Of a stretch of 21,782 nt of DNA, positions 1 to 6,945 are shown one piece after another (within the stretch, counting starts at the first letter, position 1; every line of letters starts with the position of its first letter). Both the position numbers and the translations under genes were made by a program. The notes under the pieces are model-generated. The model had not been told where the DNA came from. It saw nothing but the letters and a program-made list of their open reading frames with translations, and searched no databases. The stretch spans positions 1-21,782 of the forward strand of contig DATHNE010000179.1 in assembly GCA_035486355.1 (NCBI GenBank), given 5' to 3'. Source of the DNA: Palsa-883 sp035486355 (GTDB lineage Bacteria > Pseudomonadota > Alphaproteobacteria > Acetobacterales > Acetobacteraceae).

Positions 1-436
1 CGATGCAGGTACCGATGCCATTTGTACCCTCGATCGCTTCCGACCAGACCCCACCAAGCCAGGTTCCCCAATAGCCGAAGCGCTCCGCCGCCGCGTCTTC
101 CCCGCGATGTTCGACCGCGACCCCCGTCGTGTCGCAGAGCAGCACGGCGTATCCGGCCTGGCGAACCAAACCGTACAGCCGGTTGACTTCCTCCTGCGCA
201 CTCAGCAGCAGGTCTTCAAGCGGCAGCCGCAGGTCCTTGAGCTCATCCTGTGTCAGGACATGCGGCGCGGTGCTGGCAACCGGGTCGACGCCATGCAGGT
301 TCGCGCTACGCTGCCAGGAGGTCGATACCGGCGCGACATCCGGTGCAGGCGCTTGCCCCTCAGCGACCCGATAGACGGACTCTGCATGCGTTCCGAACGG
401 GTTCAGCGCGCTGGTGGAGCGGTCCGAGATGCCCAT
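1..436 (-). CDS. AcoR-type GAF-domain transcriptional regulator, N-terminal part (cut by window edge)
   Basis: The minus-strand frame from the ATG at 436 gives 145 residues and stays open to the left edge, so the 3' part is missing. Residues 40-52 carry the SW-RS-x-x-x-HGVDP pattern typical of the start of AcoR-like regulators. Residues 81-145 are the front of a GAF sensor domain, with AGYAVLLCDTTG (94-105), RGEDAA (111-116), YWGTWLGGVWSE (122-133) and EGTNGIGTC (136-144). In this family the GAF domain is followed either by a sigma-54 AAA+ domain plus a Fis-type helix-turn-helix or by the helix-turn-helix alone; the window does not show which. Such proteins activate catabolic operons (acetoin, alcohols, aldehydes) in response to a ligand. 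It is divergent from the winged-helix gene at 777. The family call is firm; the effector is unknown. Confidence 0.85.
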   Translation of the reverse strand, partial: MGISDRSTSALNPFGTHAESVYRVAEGQAPAPDVAPVSTSWQRSANLHGVDPVASTAPHVLTQDELKDLRLPLEDLLLSAQEEVNRLYGLVRQAGYAVLLCDTTGVAVEHRGEDAAAERFGYWGTWLGGVWSEAIEGTNGIGTCI

Positions 437-776
437 GATCTCACCGCCGGCAGCAGAGTCGCCACATCAGGACACAAAATGCTGATCGCACAATGCGCTT
501 CCCTGGATGCCGCCCAAGGCGGGCTGCAGTGACAAGAGATGTCGGTTCAAGACTAAAAGACGCCACCCGAGGGGATCGTCTTTCGACGTCTCCGTCAAGG
601 CGGCCCGCCATTTCGTCTCGATGACGTGTTGCCGCTTGGATCAAGCAAGTGTGTTCCGCAGCCAGCAAGGCGGTGCAAGAGGGACAAGGCGGTCGCGAAC
701 ACGATCCACCCCGGAAGTGTGATCGATCGGGACGCAGGAGAACCCTGCACCTATCGGTTTAGGAAGGGGAAAAGTC
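437..776. other. Divergent intergenic region (340 bp)
   Basis: This stretch lies between the divergent starts at 436 (-) and 777 (+) and should hold both promoters. Short open frames cross it but none has a ribosome-binding site or recognisable protein content. A small dyad, ccgcc-caa-ggcgg, lies near 508-520, and a 5-bp hairpin (gcagg/cctgc, 734-748) sits just upstream of the ribosome-binding site AGGAAGGGG at 761-769. I see no convincing -35/-10 pair or sigma-54 -24/-12 box. Confidence 0.5.
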
Positions 777-1328
777 ATGCAACCAGACCTGCTCGCCGGC
801 AAGTCGCGTGGGATCCTCCACCGCCCCAGTGATTCCAGGATTGATCCCAGGATGATCGAGTGGCCCACGGCCTCGAGGCCAGCCGATGTGACGCTGGAGT
901 TCCGACGCTTTTGCCTGCTTCCGCGGCAACGAAGGCTGCTGGCTGACTGCGTGCCGATCGAGCTGGGTGGACGGGCGCTGGATCTGCTCCTGGTGCTGAT
1001 CGAAGCCGGGGGCAAGCTGGTTTCCAAGGACGAACTGCTGCGCCTTGTGTGGTCGGGCGTCGTGGTGGAGGAAAACAATCTGCACCGTCAGATCGCGGTG
1101 TTACGTAAGGCGCTCGGCGAGGATCGCGACGTCATTCGGACGATCTCGGGGCGCGGATACTGCTTCGTCTCTCCAGTCCGCGCCTCCGGCGCGGCGCCCG
1201 GCACTGTCTCGTCATTTGCCTGGGGCGCGGAGATTGCCGGTCTGTCTCGCCAGCTCATGGAGTTCGCCGGCCGGTTGGCCGAGCTCGAAGGGCGGGTGGG
1301 TCGAAGGGGAACCGCGGATGAACGCTGA
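777..1328 (+). CDS. Winged-helix (OmpR/PhoB-type) DNA-binding protein, probably truncated
   Basis: A 183-residue protein with a strong ribosome-binding site (AGGAAGGGG, 7 bases before the ATG). Residues about 40-130 form a PhoB/CadC-type winged helix: FRRFCLLPRQRRLLAD, ELGGRALDLLLVLIE, VSKDELLRLVWSG, EENNLHRQIAVLRKALGED, then the wing strand IRTISGRGYCFV. This version of the domain is the N-terminal reader of large wHTH-ATPase-TPR regulators. After a short possible coiled coil (about 155-176) the frame ends at a TGA that lies inside a repeat copy (1308-1330), so the stop may be imported rather than ancestral. Its stop overlaps the next ATG by one base (TGATG). It may still work as a stand-alone DNA-binding protein, but I favour a fragment of a once larger regulator. 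Confidence 0.75.
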   Translation: MQPDLLAGKSRGILHRPSDSRIDPRMIEWPTASRPADVTLEFRRFCLLPRQRRLLADCVPIELGGRALDLLLVLIEAGGKLVSKDELLRLVWSGVVVEENNLHRQIAVLRKALGEDRDVIRTISGRGYCFVSPVRASGAAPGTVSSFAWGAEIAGLSRQLMEFAGRLAELEGRVGRRGTADER

Positions 1329-1330
1329 TG
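1308..1330. repeat. GATG-type interspersed repeat, copy 1
   Basis: This copy reads ggaaccgcggatg followed by aacgctgatg. It matches 1615-1636 (ggaacgcagatg then cacgccgatg) with a few substitutions and one gap. The two copies bracket most of the repeat cluster. The stop codon of the winged-helix ORF (1326-1328) lies inside this copy. Confidence 0.6.
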
Positions 1331-1361
1331 CGCTGTGCTGACCGATCCCGCGTGCTCCAGT

Positions 1362-1382
1362 CAACAGGTGCATGGGGTTTTG
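1362..1382. repeat. CAGGTRCATGGGGTTTTG repeat, copy 1
   Basis: The copy reads caacaggtgcatggggttttg. It is the first of five related short direct repeats between the winged-helix and TPR segments; the next two start 50 and 98 bases downstream. Confidence 0.7.
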
Positions 1383-1411
1383 TCCTCGTTCTGCGCGAAC
1401 CTGGCCCAGCT

Positions 1412-1431
1412 GACAGGTACATGGAGTTTTG
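1412..1431. repeat. CAGGTRCATGGGGTTTTG repeat, copy 2
   Basis: The copy reads gacaggtacatggagttttg and differs from copy 1 by A/G transitions only over the shared core. Confidence 0.7.
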
Positions 1432-1459
1432 CCTGCTGGCGCACGTGGGTCGCCTCGGC

Positions 1460-1480
1460 CAACAGGTGCATGGGGTCTTG
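1460..1480. repeat. CAGGTRCATGGGGTTTTG repeat, copy 3
   Basis: The copy reads caacaggtgcatggggtcttg, nearly identical to copy 1 with one T-to-C change. Confidence 0.7.
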
Positions 1481-1565
1481 TGCACTTGCCATCGCGGGGC
1501 GCGCAGCGCCGTGGCGATCTCGGGCCAGGGTGGCACGCGGCCGACACGCATCTGCACCCGCCTCA

Positions 1566-1580
1566 CGGTTCATGGGGTCG
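1566..1580. repeat. CAGGTRCATGGGGTTTTG repeat, decayed copy 4
   Basis: Only the core ggttcatggggtcg is recognisable; the leading aca is lost. It is assigned to the family by position and by the catggggt core. Confidence 0.4.
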
Positions 1581-1614
1581 TCCCCCTGTTCCGTGTGCGG
1601 CACCAAAGAAAGTT

Positions 1615-1636
1615 GGAACGCAGATGCACGCCGATG
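1615..1636. repeat. GATG-type interspersed repeat, copy 2
   Basis: The copy reads ggaacgcagatg then cacgccgatg and is the partner of 1308-1330. It lies near the right end of the repeat cluster. Confidence 0.55.
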
Positions 1637-1669
1637 TCGCGTGCCGGCACAACCTGTGTGCCCATCGCT

Positions 1670-1696
1670 GACAGGTACATGTACATGGGGTTTTAC
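1670..1696. repeat. CAGGTRCATGGGGTTTTG repeat, copy 5 with internal duplication
   Basis: The copy begins gacaggtacatg and repeats tacatg before ending ggggttttac. It abuts the first TPR unit, whose coding sequence becomes recognisable within about ten bases. Confidence 0.65.
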
Positions 1697-2725
1697 CATC
1701 GCCGCATCCGCGACGCGCCAGGGGAGGCAAATTGCATATTCAATCTTGGAGAGAACGCTTACGCGACGGTGGACCACGCGGAAGCGGCAGCCTTGTTCGA
1801 TCAGGCTCCGGTGTTATATCGGATCCGGACTGACTTACTCGGTGAAGCGAAATGTATACTCCGACTAGGGCATATTGCGCGCTCGAAATCGGATTATCCA
1901 ACAGCCGAGACTCACTTCAATAAGGCGCTAGCGCAATATAGTCACATTGGCAATAACCAGGGTTGTACGAACTCTATTCATAGCCTCGGGCTGGTCGCCC
2001 TTGCAGGTATGGATCTGGCGGCGGCAGAGACACAATTCGAGCAAGTACTGGTGCTCTGCGAGCGCATAGGCGATGTGGTCGGCGAAGCAAATGGCTTGCA
2101 CCACCTCGGAGAAGCGAGGCGATTAGGCTCCGACTATGCCACTGCGACGGCCCGATTTGATCAGGCATTGGCACGCTATCGCCGCATCGGTAATGTTCAG
2201 GGTGAAGCATACTGTCTTTACAGCATTGGGACGGTGGCACGCTCAAGATCGGAGCACAAGGCAGCCATAGACTGGTACGACCGAGCCCTCATTCTCTATC
2301 AAAGGATAGGCGCGCGTCATGCCGTCGCCAGGACCATGGTAGATCGAGGGTGGTCCATACAAGCTATGGGCGGGCCAAAGCGTGGCTTCACGGAAATTGA
2401 GGCCGCACTCTCCCTGTACTTCGAAAGTGCAAGCTTAGACGACCGAGCGCTCCCGGGTTGGCGGTCCCGTTATGAGGCACTTACTTGCGGTGATCCTAGC
2501 GAAGCGGCTCGTCATCGCGACGAAGCGCGTGCGTGCTGAAACGCGATTGGGTGCGGCATCTTGATCCGCGATTGGCTCGACTTGTCTGCCTGGCGCCCCG
2601 GGGAAGCCATAACGCGTGTCCGTGAAGGCGCTGCGCGTACTGAGGCTGCGCTGCCCTCCCCCATCCTTGCGACCGCGGCCGCTCCTGCCTAGGCTCCTCC
2701 AACCCACCAACAGGAGCGTCCCGCC

Positions 2726-3649
2726 ATGCCACAATCCCAGGGAACCCACTTCACCGCCCCGCCGCTGACCTTCATCGTCCGGCACCAACTGTGGGATGCC
2801 AATGTCGAGGATCATACCGACCAGGGTGTCTCCATCGACGTGGCCGCCGATGTCGGCGGCCGGCAGACCTCGCTGCTGCGCTTCAACTGCTTCGACCTCG
2901 AGAAAAGCTATGTCTACGGCCCGGAAAATCCCGACCTGACGACCCCCGGCCGGGTCGGCGGCGGCATGGGCGTGCATTGCCGCATGGACCCGATCACCGA
3001 CGGAAACGCGATCGGCTGGACCATCAAGATCCTAGGCCAGAAGCTGCCGCAAATGCTCGACCGCGCGGGCTACCAGCCTGTTGCCGCTGCCACCGACCTC
3101 GCCTCCGTCCGGCACGTGCTGCCCGAGGTGGAGGCCTGTGCGCGCGAGACCTTCCTCACCCGCCGCAACACCGTCAAGCACAACCGCGGCACCGACATCT
3201 TCGAGGCCGGCAACATCCGCTTCGGGCTGGAGATGCGCCGGCAGCGCAACGGTGACGGCGGCCTCGCGATGCACGTGCTGGCCGATGTGGGCGGCTCGAA
3301 GGGCAAGGCCTATGTCGAGGAGACCGAGGTCCTGGCGTTCGACTGCTTCTGGCAGGGCGCACATTATCATTACGGTCCGCGCAACAAGAACCACCGGATC
3401 AACTGGGACCGCACGATCGTCGAGGAACCACTGGACTGGACGTTCGAGCAGCTCGAGAACCGCAGGCTCGGCCCGATGATCGAGCGGGCAGGGTATCCGG
3501 GGATCGCGGCCGATCTGGATCTGGGCAAGATCGCCGAGGTGCTGCCGGCGCTGAAGCAGCGGGCCTACGAGATGTATGAGGAAGGCGAACGCCTGACCGG
3601 CAAAAAGGGCCTGCCGCTCGAGTTCACACCGAACATGGCGGCGGAGTAG
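2726..3649 (+). CDS. Internally duplicated protein of unknown function
   Basis: A 307-residue protein; the start is set by AGGAG about 10 bases before the ATG. I do not recognise the family. It consists of two related halves (about 15-147 and 160-290). Matching landmarks are ADVGG (41-45 and 187-191), FNCFD / FDCFW (53 and 205), YGP (64-66 and 216-218), GWTIKIL / DWTFEQL (97 and 237), DRAGY / ERAGY (112 and 253) and VLPEVEACARE / VLPALKQRAYE (131 and 272). There is no signal peptide or membrane segment, so it should be cytosolic. The conserved aromatic, YGP and ADVGG positions suggest a repeated beta-rich domain with a C-terminal helical hairpin in each half. The gene stands alone between the regulator remnant and a convergent enolase-superfamily gene. 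Function is not assigned. Confidence 0.85.
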   Translation: MPQSQGTHFTAPPLTFIVRHQLWDANVEDHTDQGVSIDVAADVGGRQTSLLRFNCFDLEKSYVYGPENPDLTTPGRVGGGMGVHCRMDPITDGNAIGWTIKILGQKLPQMLDRAGYQPVAAATDLASVRHVLPEVEACARETFLTRRNTVKHNRGTDIFEAGNIRFGLEMRRQRNGDGGLAMHVLADVGGSKGKAYVEETEVLAFDCFWQGAHYHYGPRNKNHRINWDRTIVEEPLDWTFEQLENRRLGPMIERAGYPGIAADLDLGKIAEVLPALKQRAYEMYEEGERLTGKKGLPLEFTPNMAAE

Positions 3650-3666
3650 CCCCAACTGCCCCCACC

Positions 3667-3752
3667 CCGTCATGCCGGGCAGGCCCGGCATCCACGCCTT
3701 GCGATGCCGGAACAAAGGAAGGCGTGGATGCAGGCATTCGTCGGCATGACGG
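3667..3752. repeat. REP-like palindrome, family A copy 1 (possible bidirectional terminator)
   Basis: The arms 3667-3700 and 3719-3752 are inverted and centred at 3709.5: ccgtcatgcc pairs with ggcatgacgg, and gcatccacgcctt pairs with aaggcgtggatgc. It lies between two convergent genes (stops at 3649 and 3776), where it could end transcription from both sides. The left arm is clearly related to 16433-16467, so this is a dispersed family rather than a unique terminator. Confidence 0.85.
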
Positions 3753-3775
3753 TTAGGGATCGGTGCGACGGTCGG

Positions 3776-4924
3776 TCACGCGCGGAATTTCTCCACCGCC
3801 TTCCAATCAATCTCCAGCCCAAACCCTGGCGCTTCCGACAAATGCACCATGCCGTTGCGCGGCTCCGCCCCGCCGCGATAGATCGCATGGTGCAACGGAT
3901 GGCGGCGCGGGTCGCCGTGTGATTCCGCGCCGAACGCGGCATCACCAAACGCCGACACCAGATGCGCGTGCAACGCCCCCACCGAATGCGGCGCGATCAG
4001 CACCCCCTTCTGCTCGGCGTAATGCGCAATCCGCAACGATTCCGTGAACCCTGCATGCCGCGTGGAATCGAACTGGACGTAACGCAGCGCGCCTGAGTCG
4101 ATGAAGTCGCGCACGGTGTAGCGGTGCCACTCGCGCTCGCCGTGCGCCAGCGGAATGGGCGAGGCAGCAGCGAGGCGCGCGAAATCTGCCGGCTGCAGAT
4201 ACCAGTGCAGCGGCTCCTCCAGCCAGAAGATGTCATAGGGCGCAACGGCGTGCGCAAACTTGATACAGCCGGCGACGTCGTAGGGCGCATTCATGTCCAG
4301 CATGAACAGCACGTCGGGGCCGATCGCCTCGCGCACCGCGCGGATGCGGGCGACTTCATCCGGCAGCGACAGCGCGCCGCATTTCAACTTGACGGCTCGA
4401 TATCCAGCCGAAACGAAGCCGGCCAGTTCCGCGGCGGCGGCGTCGAGCGGCTCGCCTTCCGGGTAATAGCCGCCGGTGGCGTAGGTGAACACCTCGGTCC
4501 GCGTGCCGCCGAGGATGCGGAACACCGGCAGCCCGGCGGCCTTGCCCTTGATGTCCCACAGCGCGATGTCGATGCCGCCAATCGCCGCCATGATCTGCGG
4601 GCGCTGATTGCGTGGCAACGGCGCGGGCATGCCGTCCCATCCACCCAGTCCGCCCGGGCGCGGCGAGGTCAGCGCGAATAGCTTCGTCCAGATCTCGGTG
4701 TGGCCCAGCGGATCCATGCCCTGCACCACGCGGGCGAAGGTCTTCACCAGGTCGCAGATGACGTTTTGCGGGCCGCTGGAGATTTCGCCGAAGCCGACGA
4801 GGCCCTGGTCGGTGTGCACTTCGACCAGCACGAGCTGGGCGCGGCCCATGCGTTCATGCGCGGTCCATCGCGGCTGCGCCAGCGCGACGGAGAGCGGATG
4901 GGCGATGATGTCGGTGATCTTCAT
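3776..4924 (-). CDS. Mandelate racemase/muconate lactonizing enzyme family protein (enolase superfamily)
   Basis: The 382-residue start MKITDI is preceded by GGAAGGA; the longer open frame upstream is Arg/Pro-rich and non-homologous. The N-terminal capping domain is followed by a TIM barrel. Visible features are DIALWDIKGKAAGLPVFRILGG (starts 119), the KLK base motif (K179, K181), barrel metal ligands in MLDMN (D210), WLEEP (E236/E237) and GERE (E263), the D286 / H313 Asp-His dyad in QFDSTRH and APHSVG, and a Glu at 334 in FGAES. KxK plus the dyad places it in the mandelate-racemase subgroup, most of whose members dehydrate acid sugars. Mg2+-dependent abstraction of a proton alpha to a carboxylate is the family chemistry. 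The exact acid sugar cannot be read from sequence. It is divergent from the NHL-thioesterase-SDR operon. Confidence 0.9.
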   Translation of the reverse strand: MKITDIIAHPLSVALAQPRWTAHERMGRAQLVLVEVHTDQGLVGFGEISSGPQNVICDLVKTFARVVQGMDPLGHTEIWTKLFALTSPRPGGLGGWDGMPAPLPRNQRPQIMAAIGGIDIALWDIKGKAAGLPVFRILGGTRTEVFTYATGGYYPEGEPLDAAAAELAGFVSAGYRAVKLKCGALSLPDEVARIRAVREAIGPDVLFMLDMNAPYDVAGCIKFAHAVAPYDIFWLEEPLHWYLQPADFARLAAASPIPLAHGEREWHRYTVRDFIDSGALRYVQFDSTRHAGFTESLRIAHYAEQKGVLIAPHSVGALHAHLVSAFGDAAFGAESHGDPRRHPLHHAIYRGGAEPRNGMVHLSEAPGFGLEIDWKAVEKFRA

Positions 4925-5087
4925 GGCATATCCTTCCCGCAGCAGGTGTGAGCGATCATAGGCCAGATCCGCTGGGTGCGCGCGGCGGCGTGGTCCCGGA
5001 CGGGCCGCGCATGGACGAAAACGGCCTGATGCGGTACCCCGGGACAGGCCCGGCGCAAGGGCCGCACGCAACGACAAGGACAACGTC

Positions 5088-6056
5088 ATGGACGCTCAAT
5101 CGATCCTGGGTAGCGGCGACTTCCGATATCGACTGATCGCCGATTGGGCGCGGCTGCCGGATGGCTGGGACTTTCATGAAGTCGCCGCGGTGGCGGTGGA
5201 TTCCCGTGATCAGGTCTATGTGTTCAGCCGCAGCGCGCATCCGGTTACGGTGTTCGATCACGACGGGAATTTCCTGCGCTCGTGGGGTGAGGGCGTGTTC
5301 AAGCGCCCGCATGGCCTCAGTATGGCGCCGGATGACACGATCTTCTGCACCGATGACGGCGATCATTGCGTGCGCCGCTGCACCTCCGAGGGGAAGGTTC
5401 TGCTGACGCTTGGGACGCCCGGCACGCCGAAGCCGTATATGGGTGGGCAGCCGTTCTGCCAGTGCACTCATACTGCTCTCGCACCGAATGGTGACATCTA
5501 TGTCTCTGATGGGTACGGCAACGCTCGCGTGCACAAATATTCGCCCGATGGCAGGCTGATCATGTCCTGGGGCACCTCGGGCGTCGGCAGGGGGGAGTTC
5601 AACCTGCCGCACAATATCTGCTGCGACGAGGATGGCTGGGTGTATGTCGCCGATCGTGAGAACCATCGCGTGCAGATTTTCGATGGCACCGGAAGATACG
5701 AGACCGAGTGGCGCAACCTGCACCGGCCCAGCGCGCTGTTCCTGCCGAAGGGGCGGTGTCCCTATTGCTATGTCGGCGAGTGCGGCCCGACCTTCGGCTT
5801 CAGTCGCAATGCGTCCAGTCTTGGGCCACGCGTGTCTGTTGTCAGCCGGCAGGATGGGAAGGTACTCGCACGCTTGGGCGATCGTACGCCCGAGAATTTC
5901 CCCGGACCGTTCACGTCGCCGCACGGAATCTCGGCTGATTCGCACGGGGACATCTATGTGGGTGAGGTGGCAAAGACTGGCTGGGGCAATCTGTTTCCGG
6001 GAGTGACGCCGGAGAAGCCGCGCGCGGTGCTGCAGAAATTGGTGAAATTGCAATAG
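5088..6056 (+). CDS. NHL-repeat beta-propeller protein
   Basis: A 322-residue protein; the start has AAGGA about 9 bases upstream. At least five NHL-type blades are visible, each with a PHGL / PHNI-like strand, a GDIYVSD / GWVYVAD strand and a VxxFDxxGxxxxxWG strand: residues about 30-67, 72-110, 130-165, 173-210 and 275-295. The PHGI-SADSHGDIYVGE blade near the C-terminus resembles the propellers of peptidyl-alpha-hydroxyglycine alpha-amidating lyase-like proteins. There is no clear signal peptide, which is unusual for that secreted family. It heads a tight operon with the thioesterase (12-base gap) and the SDR, suggesting a lactonase-like or binding role in the same catabolic route. The fold is confident, the role is not. 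Confidence 0.85.
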   Translation: MDAQSILGSGDFRYRLIADWARLPDGWDFHEVAAVAVDSRDQVYVFSRSAHPVTVFDHDGNFLRSWGEGVFKRPHGLSMAPDDTIFCTDDGDHCVRRCTSEGKVLLTLGTPGTPKPYMGGQPFCQCTHTALAPNGDIYVSDGYGNARVHKYSPDGRLIMSWGTSGVGRGEFNLPHNICCDEDGWVYVADRENHRVQIFDGTGRYETEWRNLHRPSALFLPKGRCPYCYVGECGPTFGFSRNASSLGPRVSVVSRQDGKVLARLGDRTPENFPGPFTSPHGISADSHGDIYVGEVAKTGWGNLFPGVTPEKPRAVLQKLVKLQ

Positions 6057-6068
6057 ACCGGATACGAT

Positions 6069-6917
6069 ATGGCAAACTGGGTTGAAACCTACCGCGGCGC
6101 GGTGCCGCCGTGGCAGTGCGACGTGACCGAGCATTTCACGGTCGCCTATTACTTCGACCGGCTGGAGGAGGCGGAGGCCAATCTTGCCGACGTACTGGGC
6201 CTCGGCGATCTGGCGCGGCGCGGGGATTTGTCCTGTCAGATCGACGCCCGCTTCGCGCGGGAACTGCGCGAAGGTGCCAGCTTCCATGTTGAGAGCGCGG
6301 TGCTTGGCGTCGATGACGTTTTGCGTTTGGGCCATCGCTTCGTTGATTCGACGAACGGCGAGGTCGTCACCTGGTTTGACGAACGCTGGAATCTGTCCAC
6401 ACCCCTGACGCCGCACCAGCGCGGCGCTGTCGAAGCGCGCGTGGCGGAGTGGAACGGCCCGGTGGCGGAACATCGGCCCGAGCCCACTACGACCGACCGG
6501 TTCATCCCCACCGCACGCGGTCGCGTCAAAACGGCCGACATGGATGCGGCCTGCCAGTTCGCGCTGGGTGCGATCGTGCATCGGTTCTCCAATGCGTCGG
6601 GACAGACCGGCGCGGCGATCGGGATGGATGCCGCGTTCATGCAACAGCAACGGCGTGGCTTTTCCACCTTCGAGCTGGTGTTGCGGCTGTCGGGCGGGTT
6701 GCCGCTTGACGCGTCCTACCTGGTGGAAACCGGCATTGCCCATCTCGGCAATTCGTCGCTGCGCATGATCCATCGCATGACGGATGCGCGGACGGGCGCC
6801 GAGGTGGCGCGGCTCAGTCAGTATGGCGTCAATCTTGATCTCGACACGCGCCGGCCTGCTCGCTGGCCCGACGACATCCGCCGCCGGGCGGAGGGGTTGG
6901 TGGTGCCGGTCGCGTAA
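6069..6917 (+). CDS. Acyl-CoA thioesterase, double-hotdog fold
   Basis: A 282-residue protein 12 bases after the NHL gene; the ribosome-binding site is weak, consistent with translation following from the gene upstream. The N-terminal hotdog (about 5-135) has the 4-hydroxybenzoyl-CoA-thioesterase-like pattern QCDVTEHFTVAYYFDRLEEA, with the candidate catalytic Asp18, His22 and Tyr27/28. The C-terminal hotdog (about 150-282) ends with VNLDLDTRRPARWPDDIRRR, the closing segment usual in this thioesterase group. It likely cleaves a short or modified acyl-CoA to the free acid and CoA in the cytosol. With the SDR downstream it may form a small side-chain degradation or carnitine/betaine-like pathway; the substrate is not readable. 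Confidence 0.8.
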   Translation: MANWVETYRGAVPPWQCDVTEHFTVAYYFDRLEEAEANLADVLGLGDLARRGDLSCQIDARFARELREGASFHVESAVLGVDDVLRLGHRFVDSTNGEVVTWFDERWNLSTPLTPHQRGAVEARVAEWNGPVAEHRPEPTTTDRFIPTARGRVKTADMDAACQFALGAIVHRFSNASGQTGAAIGMDAAFMQQQRRGFSTFELVLRLSGGLPLDASYLVETGIAHLGNSSLRMIHRMTDARTGAEVARLSQYGVNLDLDTRRPARWPDDIRRRAEGLVVPVA

Positions 6918-6945
6918 CGCAACGACTCAGCGGGAGCCAACAACA

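Larger units (their letters stand above)
1328..2539 (+). pseudogene. TPR protein, probable remnant of a wHTH-ATPase-TPR regulator
   Basis: The frame is open for 403 residues, but only the part from about 1700 looks like protein. Residues 1-125 are low-complexity translation of the repeat cluster and resemble nothing. From residue about 127 there are at least five TPR units of about 40 residues, each starting RIG/RIR-x-x-x-GEA and ending ALALYR-like: GEANCIFNLG, GEAKCILRLGHIA, GCTNSIHSLGLVA, GEANGLHHLGEARR and GEAYCLYSIGTVA. In related regulators these repeats follow a winged helix and an NB-ARC/NACHT-like ATPase. No P-loop or ATPase motif remains here. The frame ends at TGA (2537-2539) where a Trp would fit. 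Reading through gives IRDWLDL and stays open to 2691, so a TGG-to-TGA nonsense change is plausible. The TPR part is visibly more AT-rich than its neighbours. A gene caller would report an intact TPR protein. Confidence 0.6.

Noticed and set aside
107..532. 141-residue plus-strand open frame over the left edge
   Set aside because: It is antisense to the AcoR-type GAF regulator, whose motifs are unmistakable on the minus strand.
1362..1696. CRISPR array
   Set aside because: The repeats are degenerate, only three are regularly spaced, one contains an internal duplication, and no cas gene is near.
4925..5087. Promoter for the enolase-superfamily gene (tatgat on the minus strand at 4955-4960)
   Set aside because: The -10-like hexamer has no acceptable -35 at 16-18 bases, so it is not supported.
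4956..6773. 605-residue minus-strand open frame
   Set aside because: It is antisense to the NHL and thioesterase genes; its long openness reflects high GC, and its sequence is Arg/His-rich without family motifs.
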